Of a stretch of DNA of 64,000 nucleotides, positions 19,123 through 27,701 are shown piece by piece. The translations under genes were made by a program, and so were the position numbers. The stretch spans positions 1-64,000 of the forward strand of contig CALGMR010000002.1 in assembly GCA_937958815.1 (NCBI GenBank), written 5' to 3'. Below the pieces are notes generated by a model, which did no database searches, was not told the DNA's origin, and saw only the letters and a program-made list of their open reading frames with translations. The first letter of the stretch is position 1. Each line of letters opens with the position of its first letter. The stretch comes from an uncultured Rhizobiaceae group bacterium. GTDB lineage: Bacteria > Pseudomonadota > Alphaproteobacteria > Rhizobiales > Rhizobiaceae.

Positions 19123-19923
19123 ATGCTTTTGGCTTCGCAAAGTTCGGAGAGTTATACAAAATTGGATCCCATAGAACAACTGCACAATCTGTTTGAAGTC
19201 TCTCAAAAGATTGTGTTTTTCACAGGCGCGGGCATTTCCACAGAGTCAGGCATTGCCGATTTTAGAAGCCCGGGCGGCATTTGGTCGAAAATCAAGCCAA
19301 TTGAGTATTCAGATTTTCTGGAACATGAAGACATTCGTCTTGAAGATTGGCGTCGTCGATTTCATTTTCAAAAGGAATTTGATGCCGCAACACCCAACTT
19401 TGGACATGTGTTTATTGCTGATGTTCTAAACAGTGGCCGCGGGTTGGCTGTGATCACGCAAAATATAGATGGTTTGCACCAACGAGCAGGGGTGCCAGAC
19501 AATCAGATTGTTGAAATTCACGGCAATGGAACCAAGGCGACCTGTTTAGAGTGCCAAAGCCCGATGTCTTTGCTGCAGGCCAAAGAACTGATTGCTTCGT
19601 CTGAAAAAGCGCCGCGTTGCCAGCGGTGCAATGGCTTGGTCAAAGCGGCTGTCATTTCGTTTGGCCAACCCATGCCGCAAAACAAAGTGTCTGCTGCCAA
19701 ACAATGGGCAGAAGCCTGCGATCTGTTTGTGGTTTTGGGATCTTCGTTGGTTGTCCAGCCAGCGGCATCGATTCCCGTGATCGCTCAGCGTCAAGGTGCA
19801 AAACTGGTGATTCTCAATCGCGAACCAACCCATTTAGACGCAGGCGCAGATTTGGTTTTACACGCTCCAATTGGCGAAACTCTAAAACGAGTTCAAACCT
19901 TTAGCGGTTATGGCATGCATTAA
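19123..19923 (+). CDS. cobB: NAD-dependent protein deacylase, Sir2 family
   Basis: A sirtuin of 266 residues. It shows GAGISTESGIADFRSP (35-50), TQNIDGLHQRAG (112-123), the catalytic His133 in EIHGN, and a zinc ribbon of Cys141/Cys144 and Cys166/Cys169. GSSLVVQPA near 206 completes the NAD pocket. It removes acetyl or other acyl groups from lysines using NAD. The ATG at 19123 has no obvious ribosome binding site, so the true start could be up to 15 codons later. Confidence 0.9.
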   Translation: MLLASQSSESYTKLDPIEQLHNLFEVSQKIVFFTGAGISTESGIADFRSPGGIWSKIKPIEYSDFLEHEDIRLEDWRRRFHFQKEFDAATPNFGHVFIADVLNSGRGLAVITQNIDGLHQRAGVPDNQIVEIHGNGTKATCLECQSPMSLLQAKELIASSEKAPRCQRCNGLVKAAVISFGQPMPQNKVSAAKQWAEACDLFVVLGSSLVVQPAASIPVIAQRQGAKLVILNREPTHLDAGADLVLHAPIGETLKRVQTFSGYGMH

Positions 19924-20108
19924 TTTGGAAAATGGACAAAAGCCGCTTGCTACGACTCCTTACCCATATGTTAATGTCGCATGACGAATCGTAAGCCGTG
20001 TCGAAGCGGAATGGGGTTCGCGATGTGGTATAGGCCGGACGGATTGAAGAGTTTCAGTCCTAAAGCCAATTTGGGTCAAAAGCTTTGGTCTTTTGACGGG
20101 GAGACGTA

Positions 20109-20753
20109 ATGGGTACCAAGGTTTCAGGGGGATTTGAGGCGGGCAAAGATATTGTCGATGAACTCGGTGTTTCTGTTGAGGCCGATGTTCCAGAATCAGG
20201 CACTCGCTCAATCATTGATGAAGATGGCCTGCCTGTCGAAGTGACCGTTGTTGCGGGCGCGATCAAATGGTTTGACGTTTCCAAAGGTTTTGGATTCGTG
20301 GTTCCAGATGCCGACATGCCGGATATTTTGCTGCACGTGTCTTGCCTGCGTGATGATGGCTATCAGACGGCGCACGAAGGTGCCCGCATCGTTTGCGAAG
20401 TCATTGAAAAACCACGGGGTTTACAGGCTTTCCGTGTGCTTTCAATCGACAATTCGACAGCAATTCATCCATCACAAATGCCACCTGCGAAAACTCATGT
20501 GGATGTGAAGCCCACGAGTGATTTGGTGAAAGCGGAAGTGAAATGGTTCAACCGGACAAAGGGTTTCGGCTTTTTGACACGTGGTCATGGTTCGGAAGAT
20601 ATCTTCATCCATATGGAGACACTGCGTCGCTACGGTTTGACTGAGCTGCGTCCGGGTCAATTTGTGATGGTGCGGTTTGGAGATGGCGACAAAGGCCTGA
20701 TGGCTGCGGAAGTTCACCCGATCGCTGGCACCAGCCTGCCGCAAAGCCACTAG
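20109..20753 (+). CDS. Double cold-shock-domain protein
   Basis: A 214-residue protein with two cold-shock domains at about 47-112 and 140-208. Each begins with the KWF strand and carries an RNP1-like KGFGF motif (59-63 and 151-155); LLHVS and IFIHM are the RNP2-like parts. The domains are joined by a 25-residue linker and preceded by an acidic 45-residue lead. It would bind single-stranded RNA or DNA. A GGGGAG site lies just before the ATG. Two-domain Csp proteins are common in this order. Confidence 0.9.
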   Translation: MGTKVSGGFEAGKDIVDELGVSVEADVPESGTRSIIDEDGLPVEVTVVAGAIKWFDVSKGFGFVVPDADMPDILLHVSCLRDDGYQTAHEGARIVCEVIEKPRGLQAFRVLSIDNSTAIHPSQMPPAKTHVDVKPTSDLVKAEVKWFNRTKGFGFLTRGHGSEDIFIHMETLRRYGLTELRPGQFVMVRFGDGDKGLMAAEVHPIAGTSLPQSH

Positions 20754-20884
20754 TCTCATCAAATTGCAATTCGTCGTTTTCTTGCTGGTTGTGCAAGCAC
20801 GGCGATCTGTATTGCGTGTTCGCGAACATGACCGCGTCACAATTTGATGCACATCATAAAACTTGATCTTGATTGGGTGACGTC

Positions 20885-21334
20885 GTGAAAACTCTTTTCC
20901 TCATTGCAGTGTTTGCCATGGCCTCATTGTCCGCAGCTTTGGCTTTTGACCCGATGAAGTCTATTTCTACAGGGCAGGGCGACGACAAAATTGAGTGGGT
21001 TATTGAACTGGCATCTGATGATGCATCCCGTTCAAAAGGACTGATGTTTCGAAAATCAATGCAACCTTTGCACGGCATGTTGTTTCGCTTTGAAGCTATG
21101 CGCCCAGTTTCGATGTGGATGAAAAACACGTTCATTCCACTGGACATGATTTTCATGGACGAACAGGGGAGTGTGACGCACATCCATCTGGGTGCCGTTC
21201 CACACTCACTTGATATTATTTCTTCAAATGGCCCCGCAAAATATGTTTTGGAAATAAATGCGGGCGAGGCTGAAAAACAAGGTTTGCGGGTTGGGCAGAA
21301 GTTCCTTCACCCGTGGTTTCAGGCCGCAAATTAA
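20885..21334 (+). CDS. DUF192 family exported protein
   Basis: A 149-residue protein with an N-terminal Sec signal (hydrophobic core to about residue 20, ending SAALA). The DUF192 domain follows: SKGLMFRKSM, MLFRFEAMRPVSMWMKNTFI and PLDMIFMD are its landmarks. The domain's function is unknown. The GTG at 20885 is preferred because GGGTGA precedes it; a TTG at 20873 is in frame. It probably follows the cold-shock gene with its own promoter. Confidence 0.87.
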   Translation: MKTLFLIAVFAMASLSAALAFDPMKSISTGQGDDKIEWVIELASDDASRSKGLMFRKSMQPLHGMLFRFEAMRPVSMWMKNTFIPLDMIFMDEQGSVTHIHLGAVPHSLDIISSNGPAKYVLEINAGEAEKQGLRVGQKFLHPWFQAAN

Positions 21335-21434
21335 TGCCAAATTGGGTGGCTTTGAAATAAAAATCGCAAATGACAACATTGAGCCTTGCGGAACCCTTTG
21401 AGAGTGGTTTATAGCCGTCTCGCTCAAGACGTTT

Positions 21435-21511
21435 CGGAGCGTGGCGCAGCCTGGTAGCGCACCTGGTTTGGGACCAGGGGGTCGGAGGTTCGAATCCTCT
21501 CGCTCCGACCA
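21435..21511 (+). tRNA. tRNA-Pro (anticodon TGG)
   Basis: A complete cloverleaf starts CGGAGCG. The anticodon arm is CCTGG-TTTGGGA-CCAGG, the T arm contains GGTTCGAATCC, and the encoded CCA ends at 21511. Confidence 0.97.
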
Positions 21512-21578
21512 CGTCTTGATCGAAAATGTGGTATCTGCATAAACTCAGCATTGCCTCATAAGAGCACAGGATTTTCCC

Positions 21579-21884
21579 ATGGCCGCACGCATCTATCAAC
21601 CTGCTAAAACTGCAATGCAGTCTGGCAAGGGTAAGACGCAAATGTGGGTTTTGGAATATGAGCCGCAGTCAGCAAAATCCGTTGAGCCGCTCATGGGGTA
21701 CACCTCTTCTTCTGACACGCTTTCACAGATAAAGCTTAAGTTTAAGACGAAAGAAGAAGCGGTTGATTATGCAGAGCGAAACGATATTGCCTATCGCGTG
21801 ACCGAGCCAAAGAAGCCAAAGCGTCGCCCGATGGCATACTCGGACAATTTCAATTTCGACCGCAAAATTCCTTGGACGCACTAA
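21579..21884 (+). CDS. NDUFS4-like complex I accessory subunit (ETC complex I subunit)
   Basis: A 101-residue protein of the NDUFS4 (18 kDa, AQDQ) family: the MAARIYQPAKTAMQSGKGK start, WVLEYEP strand and NFDRKIPWTH end match the alphaproteobacterial accessory subunit of NADH:ubiquinone oxidoreductase, kept in mitochondria. It is encoded away from a nuo operon, just after tRNA-Pro. It should sit on the matrix-side arm of complex I near the NADH-oxidising module. Confidence 0.9.
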   Translation: MAARIYQPAKTAMQSGKGKTQMWVLEYEPQSAKSVEPLMGYTSSSDTLSQIKLKFKTKEEAVDYAERNDIAYRVTEPKKPKRRPMAYSDNFNFDRKIPWTH

Positions 21885-21948
21885 CGCGCTCTTGTTAAGC
21901 GTTTTTCGTCGGTGCGCCTGGGCTTTTGAGCCTTAAAAGAATCTCCCA

Positions 21949-23016
21949 TTAGTAGACAGGAATTTCGGCCAAGGTTTCGCCTTTGGGAGAGAGCTTCAAC
22001 AACCTGTATGCAGATGTGCCGCCGTAAATATTGCCTTTTGGCCCGATGGCGAAGCCTTCAAAATATTCTGGCCAGCCACCAATCCTTTTCAATTCAAATT
22101 TTGTCGAAGTGTCTTTTTCAAAATTGGTGATCGCGCCTTTGCGCAGACCGCCTGACACCAAAATGGACCCATCTTTGGAAAATGTGTAACCGTAGTGGCC
22201 AAAGGCTTCTGTTTTAAACAGGTTTACCTCTTTGCTGTCAGCCGATACCGCCAAGTTCTTATTGGACGAGTTGACGACCTTCAAACCACTGTCCGTTGCA
22301 TTCATCGCGGCGTAAGAACCACTGATCGCCCATGTGGTTTTGCGGTCAATTTCGTTACCTTCGGCATCTAGAGTGATGAAGTGTGAGATTTTCTCATCGT
22401 GCTTTTGCTGAAATGTATCGCGTTCATTGCCCTTGAGTTCTTTGGGCGGCTTCTCTTTTTTTTCCGTGTCACTTTTTATGCTGTTGGACATGACAAACAC
22501 CTTTGAGGCGTCGGGCAGTGTGCCTATGGCACCGATTGACGACGCAACTTTGCCGGCGCGGACCTGATTGCCCGTAGCAATGTCATAGACTGCATAAGAG
22601 GTAACTGCTTTTTCATTTCTGCCTTTGGTTTTTCCGGCGGCAACAATCATTCCTGCATCATGCGCAATTGAAATTGTGTCAGCGTCCTTGATGGTTTTCT
22701 TTTTCTCGAATGTGTTGGCATCGAGATAAGTCAGCAGGCCGGAAGAATCATGGAGCACAAGTGTTTGGCCGTCTTTGCTCAAAATCAATTCATAAGGGTT
22801 GAGTTCGATCCATACCCGCTGTTTGATCGACATATCTTCCGCATTGATCACATACATGACGCGATTGTCACCCGCAGCGTAAATGGTTTTGCCATCGTGG
22901 GATACGGTGATTGCGGCCAATCCACCTTTGGGAATTCCCGCTTGGGAGGTGAGGGGGGCCAAAGCAGTGAAAGACGCAATTGTGAGCGTAGCAAGTGAGC
23001 GGCGAAGTGGTGACAT
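21949..23016 (-). CDS. Exported beta-propeller protein of unknown function next to znuA
   Basis: A 355-residue protein with a Sec signal (about 26 residues, ending TSQA). It then has repeated blades such as ITVSHDGKTIYAAGDN and ELILSKDGQTLVLHD, typical of a WD40/YVTN-like propeller. A charged Lys/Glu-rich loop lies near residues 180-205. It lies downstream of znuA on the same strand, 173 bases away. AztD, a periplasmic zinc chaperone, is also a propeller encoded with a zinc ABC system, so a metal-related role is possible, but this protein is not His-rich and I do not assign that function. Confidence 0.75.
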   Translation of the reverse strand: MSPLRRSLATLTIASFTALAPLTSQAGIPKGGLAAITVSHDGKTIYAAGDNRVMYVINAEDMSIKQRVWIELNPYELILSKDGQTLVLHDSSGLLTYLDANTFEKKKTIKDADTISIAHDAGMIVAAGKTKGRNEKAVTSYAVYDIATGNQVRAGKVASSIGAIGTLPDASKVFVMSNSIKSDTEKKEKPPKELKGNERDTFQQKHDEKISHFITLDAEGNEIDRKTTWAISGSYAAMNATDSGLKVVNSSNKNLAVSADSKEVNLFKTEAFGHYGYTFSKDGSILVSGGLRKGAITNFEKDTSTKFELKRIGGWPEYFEGFAIGPKGNIYGGTSAYRLLKLSPKGETLAEIPVY

Positions 23017-23189
23017 GGGATATTCCGTTTAGGGCGTTTTCTATCACGATACGCTAACGGAACATGAGCCGGATGGATGTGATGAATTGCACAGAAGAAA
23101 CGCAAAGGACGTGCTGGTGCTGATCACCGCCTAATGAGGTTGTTATCTTTCTCCTTAGGCGTAGCCGGTCAGTGGGATGGCTTAGATTT

Positions 23190-24302
23190 TTAGGAAGCTT
23201 CAGACAGGCACGTCTTGATGGATGTTGCCATGTTGCGGATGAGGTCGAAATACAGACCTGAGCCTTCATCCAGGGTTGCGCCCAGTGGATCAATAACGCC
23301 AGACTTTGCTTTGGTTCCCTCAGTCACCGTGGTGACCAGTTTCGGTTCAAACTGCGGTTCTGCAAATACACAAGAAGCGCCAAGCTCGTTCACACGCGCT
23401 TTGATTTCGGTGATGCGTTTTGCCCCTGGCAGCACATCGGGGGATACAGTGATAGAGCCGGATGCTGCGATGTTGAAGCGCTTTTCAAAATACTGATAGG
23501 CATCGTGGAACACGATGTAGCCCTTGCCTTTAATCGGCTTTAGGTCGGCTGTCACTTCTTTGATCAAGACATCGAGTTTGGTTGAAACGGCTTTGGCATT
23601 GGCTTCATATTTTGCGGCATTTACAGGGTCAGCTTTGACCAGTGTTTCTTCAATTTCGTGCACCATGGCTTTAGCGTTTTTGGGATCGAGCCAAATATGG
23701 GCGTCGAATTTTCCGTGGGCGTGGTCGTCATGGTCGCCTGATTTGGAGGCTTCTTTTTTGTCGTGATCGTGATCATCATGCTTGTCGTGGGCATGATCGT
23801 CATGGTCCTTTGATTCAGCTTTTTTTTCTTCTTTGTGATCATGGTCGTGATCATCTTTTTTGTCGTGATCGTCGTGGTCGTGAGCGTCCGCTTTTGCTTC
23901 ATTGGCGTGGTCGTCATGATCATCATGGTCATGCTTTTCAAACGCACCACCTTCGCGGAATTCGTGTTTGATCAAGTCGTGGGCATCAATCAGTTCGACT
24001 GATTTTGCTTTGGCACCAACCGTCTCTAGAGGTTTTTCCAGAAAGGCTTCCAATTCGTGGCCAATCCAGAACACCACATTGGCTTTCTCAATCATTTGCG
24101 CTTGCGAAGGTTTCAATGCAAAGTTGTGCGGGGAGGCGGTTCCTTCAACGATGAGTTTCGGTTTGCCAACACCTTCCATCACAGCAGAAACAAGCGAATG
24201 GACAGGTTTGATTGATGTCACAACGTTCATATCAGCGACTGCAGAAATGCTTGAAGCTGTCAAAAATGTTGATGCGAGAAAAAAAGTTCTGGCCAAACGC
24301 AC
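23190..24302 (-). CDS. znuA: Zinc ABC transporter substrate-binding protein ZnuA
   Basis: The periplasmic zinc-binding protein, about 370 residues with a Sec signal. Cluster 9 features are clear: SIKPVHSLV, SPHNFALKPSQ, WIGHELEAF and DAHIWLDP provide the metal-binding histidines (about His59 and His202). Between them is a loop of about 75 residues (123-196) made almost only of His, Asp, Lys, Ala and Glu, the low-complexity charged loop typical of ZnuA that samples zinc. The GTG at 24302 follows GGAG by seven bases and is preferred over the TTG at 24314. It diverges from znuC across Zur-like sites. Confidence 0.93.
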   Translation of the reverse strand: MRLARTFFLASTFLTASSISAVADMNVVTSIKPVHSLVSAVMEGVGKPKLIVEGTASPHNFALKPSQAQMIEKANVVFWIGHELEAFLEKPLETVGAKAKSVELIDAHDLIKHEFREGGAFEKHDHDDHDDHANEAKADAHDHDDHDKKDDHDHDHKEEKKAESKDHDDHAHDKHDDHDHDKKEASKSGDHDDHAHGKFDAHIWLDPKNAKAMVHEIEETLVKADPVNAAKYEANAKAVSTKLDVLIKEVTADLKPIKGKGYIVFHDAYQYFEKRFNIAASGSITVSPDVLPGAKRITEIKARVNELGASCVFAEPQFEPKLVTTVTEGTKAKSGVIDPLGATLDEGSGLYFDLIRNMATSIKTCLSEAS

Positions 24303-24317
24303 GGTAATCTCCAATAT

Positions 24318-24364
24318 GAATTGTAATGTTATGTTATTACATTGTTGTGTAATGGTATAACGTC
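24318..24364. promoter_or_regulatory. Probable Zur operators between znuA and znuC
   Basis: The sequence GTAATGTTATGTTATTAC (24323-24340) has matching GTAAT/ATTAC ends. A second related stretch, GTAATGGTATAAC, is at 24349-24361. Both resemble the AT-rich palindromes bound by Zur in alphaproteobacteria. They lie in the divergent promoter of znuA and znuCB, and zur is encoded at the end of the znuCB operon. No footprint evidence is available; the match to a consensus is from memory. Confidence 0.65.
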
Positions 24365-24420
24365 TGGCATATCATCCAGCAACCCCATTTTTTGACCTTG
24401 TACAAAGTTTGTTAGCCCCA

Positions 24421-25302
24421 ATGCTCAAAAAGAACGCTCCGCTTGTCACACTATCCAATTGCGGTGTTTTTCGTTCAAATCGGTGGCTTGTGCGCGATGT
24501 GTCATTTGCCATTCACCCGGGCGAAATTGTCACGCTGATCGGGCCAAACGGCTCGGGAAAATCCACCACAGCCAAAATGGCGCTGTCAATTTTGAAACCA
24601 GACCAAGGGTCTGTGGAGCGGTGCCGTGGTCTGAAAGTGTCATATGTCCCACAAAAGTTGCAGATTGACTGGACACTTCCACTCACTGTTGAGCGGTTCA
24701 TGCACCTTACCGGTAAAATAAGTGATGCTGAACAACGAGATGCCATGAAGGCAACTGGTGTGACGCATCTGGGAAATGCGGAAGTTCGAACACTCTCTGG
24801 CGGTGAGTTTCAACGCGTTCTGCTTGCCCGTGCCATCGCGCGAAAACCTGATTTGCTTGTGTTGGATGAACCCGTGCAAGGCGTGGATTTTTCAGGCGAG
24901 ATTGCACTTTATGATCTGATCAAAGAAATACGCGACGACCTTGGCTGTGGCATCCTGTTGATCTCCCATGATCTGCACGTGGTTATGGCCGCAACAGATC
25001 GCGTGATTTGCCTTAATGGGCATGTGTGTTGTTCTGGCTCTCCAAAAGCTGTGGCGTCGAGCGAAGAATACAAAACTCTGTTTGGTGGGCGGGCGGCTTC
25101 AACATTAGCTGTTTACGAACATGCACACGATCACACCCATTTGCCCGATGGTCGTGTTCAGCACAGCGACGGCACGATCACCGACCATTGCCACGCCGAA
25201 GATGGTCATCATGACCATGTTCATAACCACGGCCATGCCAGTGATGTAGGACACGTTGGAGGGAATTCTACGACGAGAAAAAAGGAAGAGCGCAATGCTT
25301 GA
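24421..25302 (+). CDS. znuC: Zinc ABC transporter ATP-binding protein ZnuC
   Basis: The cytoplasmic ATPase for zinc import, 293 residues. Walker A GPNGSGKST is at 41-49, the signature LSGGEFQ near 125, and Walker B LLVLDEP near 146. The final 60 residues hold a His-rich tail (HAHDHTHL, then HCHAEDGHHDHVHNHGH) common in alphaproteobacterial ZnuC and probably zinc-sensing or zinc-storing. The ATG at 24421 is used; a TTG at 24409 is in frame. The stop overlaps znuB by eight bases. Confidence 0.93.
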   Translation: MLKKNAPLVTLSNCGVFRSNRWLVRDVSFAIHPGEIVTLIGPNGSGKSTTAKMALSILKPDQGSVERCRGLKVSYVPQKLQIDWTLPLTVERFMHLTGKISDAEQRDAMKATGVTHLGNAEVRTLSGGEFQRVLLARAIARKPDLLVLDEPVQGVDFSGEIALYDLIKEIRDDLGCGILLISHDLHVVMAATDRVICLNGHVCCSGSPKAVASSEEYKTLFGGRAASTLAVYEHAHDHTHLPDGRVQHSDGTITDHCHAEDGHHDHVHNHGHASDVGHVGGNSTTRKKEERNA

Positions 25303-26146
25303 TGATTTTTTCTCACGCGCCATCATTGCCGGAATTGGTGTTGCATTGATCGCGGGGCCACTTGGATGTTTCATCGTGTGGCGTCGGCTTGCTTATTTTG
25401 GCGACACGCTTTCTCACGCCGCATTGCTCGGTGTTGCGCTCGCATTTTTGTTTGAAATCAACATCACACTCGCAGTGTTTGGTGTTTCTGCTTGTGTGTC
25501 CATCGCGCTGTTGATGCTGCAGCGAAACGCCTCGCTATCTTCCGATGCCTTGTTGGGATTGTTATCTCATTCCGCGCTTGCCTTGGGGCTTGTGGTGCTG
25601 GCCTTCATGACATGGGTTCGCATGGATCTGATGGGCTTCTTGTTTGGAGACATTTTGGCCGTTTCCAAAATGGACATTGCAATCATCTGGTTGGGTGGCG
25701 CACTAGTGTTCGGCATTTTGATTGCAATTTGGCGGTCTTTGTTTGCGGCAACAGTCAATCGCGAATTGGCAGAGGCGGAGGGGATGAATCCGGACCGCGC
25801 CAATATGATTTTCATGCTTCTTATGGCGGCAGTGATTGCAATTTCCATGAAAATTGTGGGCGTGTTGTTGATCACAGCCATGTTGATTATCCCCGCCGCA
25901 ACAGCGCGCAGGCTTTCATCTAGTCCGGAACAAATGGCCCTATTGGCGGCGTGCATTGGCTCAATTGCCGTGATTGGCGGTCTTTTTGGATCGCTTGAAT
26001 GGGACACGCCCGCAGGGCCAAGTATTGTGGTGGGCGCGCTGTTTGCATTCATTATCTCTTTGATTGTTGTTCCTCTTGCGGGTTGGAGATCTCGACTAAA
26101 AACGAACAACAATTCTTCTGATTTGAACAAAGGAAGCCAGCTATGA
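25295..26146 (+). CDS. znuB: Zinc ABC transporter permease ZnuB
   Basis: The membrane channel of the zinc importer, 283 residues with about eight hydrophobic segments. It starts MLDDFFSRA and has the family's GPLGCFIVWRRLAYFGDTLSHAALLGVA region near residue 20-45, where the conserved DTLSHAALLG lies. The ATG follows AAGGAAG and overlaps the znuC end; its own stop overlaps zur as ATGA. The operon is therefore znuC-znuB-zur. Confidence 0.93.
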   Translation: MLDDFFSRAIIAGIGVALIAGPLGCFIVWRRLAYFGDTLSHAALLGVALAFLFEINITLAVFGVSACVSIALLMLQRNASLSSDALLGLLSHSALALGLVVLAFMTWVRMDLMGFLFGDILAVSKMDIAIIWLGGALVFGILIAIWRSLFAATVNRELAEAEGMNPDRANMIFMLLMAAVIAISMKIVGVLLITAMLIIPAATARRLSSSPEQMALLAACIGSIAVIGGLFGSLEWDTPAGPSIVVGALFAFIISLIVVPLAGWRSRLKTNNNSSDLNKGSQL

Positions 26147-26553
26147 GTGAACATATCCACGCCCATGAAAAGCTGACCAAAAATCAAACCCTCGTCATGG
26201 ATGCATTGGCCAACGCCGATGGGCCATTGAGTGCTTACACTATTTTAGATCAGCTGCGCGGCAACGGTTTTAGAGCGCCGCTGCAAGTTTACAGGGCTTT
26301 GGACAAACTGCTTGATTCTGGTCTGGTGCACCGTTTGGAAAGTCTCAATGCATTTGTTGCCTGCCGACATGACGATTGCACCGATCATGAGCAAACGGTT
26401 TTCATGATCTGTGAAACATGCGGCAAGGTTTCGGAAATTGCCGACAAAGCTTTAACGCAACATTTGCAAAAAATGGCTTCGGCTTCTCAATTCTCTTTGA
26501 CGAAAGCCACGATTGAACTGCGCGGCAGGTGTAAGGCTTGCAAAACTGTTTGA
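26143..26553 (+). CDS. zur: Zinc uptake regulator Zur (Fur family)
   Basis: A 136-residue Fur-family repressor. An N-terminal winged helix (TILDQLRGNGFRAPLQVYRALDKL) is followed by the dimerisation and metal domain. The structural zinc site Cys90/Cys93 and Cys130/Cys133 is complete, and His and Cys residues in the middle (ACRHDDCTDHE) can form the sensing site. Translational coupling to znuB and the palindromes upstream of znuC support Zur rather than Fur or PerR. Confidence 0.92.
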   Translation: MSEHIHAHEKLTKNQTLVMDALANADGPLSAYTILDQLRGNGFRAPLQVYRALDKLLDSGLVHRLESLNAFVACRHDDCTDHEQTVFMICETCGKVSEIADKALTQHLQKMASASQFSLTKATIELRGRCKACKTV

Positions 26554-26618
26554 TGGAAGACGGGAAGAGAATGCAAAACTTCCCATCGTTTCAGGGAGCG
26601 TTTATCTCTAAGCACATT

Positions 26619-26695
26619 GGCCCCGTAGCTCAGCAGGATAGAGCAACAGATTCCTAATCTGTAGGTCGGTGGTTCGAATCCACTCGGGGTCACCA
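26619..26695 (+). tRNA. tRNA-Arg (anticodon CCT)
   Basis: A complete cloverleaf starts GGCCCCG. The anticodon arm is ACAGA-TTCCTAA-TCTGT, the T arm contains GGTTCGAATCC and CCA is encoded. It reads AGG codons. Confidence 0.96.
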
Positions 26696-26764
26696 AAAAA
26701 AATCTGCATGGGAACCAATAAGCGATTTTCAAAGCGCGCTGGAATCGCTATGCATTTGTTTAGT

Positions 26765-26841
26765 GGTCCCTTAGCTCAGCTGGATAGAGCAACTGCCTTC
26801 TAAGCAGTAGGTCAATGGTTCGAATCCATTAGGGATCACCA
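26765..26841 (+). tRNA. tRNA-Arg (anticodon TCT)
   Basis: A complete cloverleaf starts GGTCCCT. The anticodon arm is ACTGC-CTTCTAA-GCAGT, the T arm contains GGTTCGAATCC and CCA is encoded. It lies 69 bases after tRNA-Arg(CCT) and is very similar in its D arm, suggesting that the two AGR-reading tRNAs arose by duplication. Confidence 0.96.
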
Positions 26842-26858
26842 CCTTCAACTATTCATGG

Positions 26859-27701
26859 TTATCGAACGAAGCTGCCAAGTTTGGCGTGGCGGTTTACGTC
26901 TTTGTAAAGTAGATAGCGAAATGGAGTTGGGCCACCTGCGTAACAGGCTTGGGGGCAGAAGGCGCGCAGCCACATAAAGTCTCCAGCTTCCACTTCCACC
27001 CAATCCTGATTGAGTTTGTATACCGCTTTGCCTTCCAGCACATATAGCCCGTGTTCCATCACATGGGTTTCGGGGAAGGGGATCACGCCGCCCGGCTGGA
27101 AGGTTACAATGGTCACATGCATGTCGTGGCGCATGTCATCTGCGTCTACAAAACGGGTCGTCGCCCATTTGCCTTCGGTATCCGGCATGACGGTAGGGTC
27201 AATGTCTTGCTCGTTGACCACAAAAGCTGTTGGCGCATCGATGCCGTCTACCACTTCATATTGCTTGCGGATCCAGTGGAAGCGCACATTTTTGGATGCC
27301 GTGTTTTTCACGCTCCATTTGGCCGCGGGCGGAATGAAGGCATATCCGCCTTCGGTCATTTCGAAGGTTTTGCCGTCGATCACCAAATGCATTTTACCAT
27401 CAACCACGAACAAAACGCTTTCTGCTTTGTGGTCGAGCTCCGGTTTTTCGCTGCCGCCATCGGGCGCCACATCCATGATGTATTGGGAGAAAGTTTCGGC
27501 AAAGCCTGAAAGAGGGCGGGCAATGACCCACAACCGCGTTTTGTCCCAAAACGGCAAAAAACTCGCCGTAATGTCACTCATCGTGTTTGCGGGCAGGACG
27601 ACATAAGCGTCCGTAAACACCGCGCGTTCGTCCATGCGCGCCGTTTGCGGTGGAAGGCCACCTTCGGGCTTGAAATAGGTGCGTGTGGGCTTGGTGGTCA
27701 T
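26859..27701 (-). CDS. (S)-ureidoglycine aminohydrolase (bicupin)
   Basis: The enzyme converts (S)-ureidoglycine to ureidoglycolate with release of ammonia, after allantoate amidohydrolase and before AllA. The 280-residue protein is a two-cupin manganese protein: a first cupin around 85-140 (DGKMHLVIDGKTFEMTEGG) and a second around 200-260 with PETHVMEHGLYVLEGKAVY and the metal residues Glu, His and Gln. The ATG overlaps the stop of the upstream allantoinase gene, so the two are coupled. The likely symbol in enteric bacteria is allE; plants call it UGLYAH. Confidence 0.88.
   Translation of the reverse strand: MTTKPTRTYFKPEGGLPPQTARMDERAVFTDAYVVLPANTMSDITASFLPFWDKTRLWVIARPLSGFAETFSQYIMDVAPDGGSEKPELDHKAESVLFVVDGKMHLVIDGKTFEMTEGGYAFIPPAAKWSVKNTASKNVRFHWIRKQYEVVDGIDAPTAFVVNEQDIDPTVMPDTEGKWATTRFVDADDMRHDMHVTIVTFQPGGVIPFPETHVMEHGLYVLEGKAVYKLNQDWVEVEAGDFMWLRAFCPQACYAGGPTPFRYLLYKDVNRHAKLGSFVR

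Noticed and set aside
23621-23950. Met/Thr/Lys-rich open frame within znuA.
   Set aside because: It is produced by the repetitive His/Asp codons of the ZnuA metal loop read in another frame.
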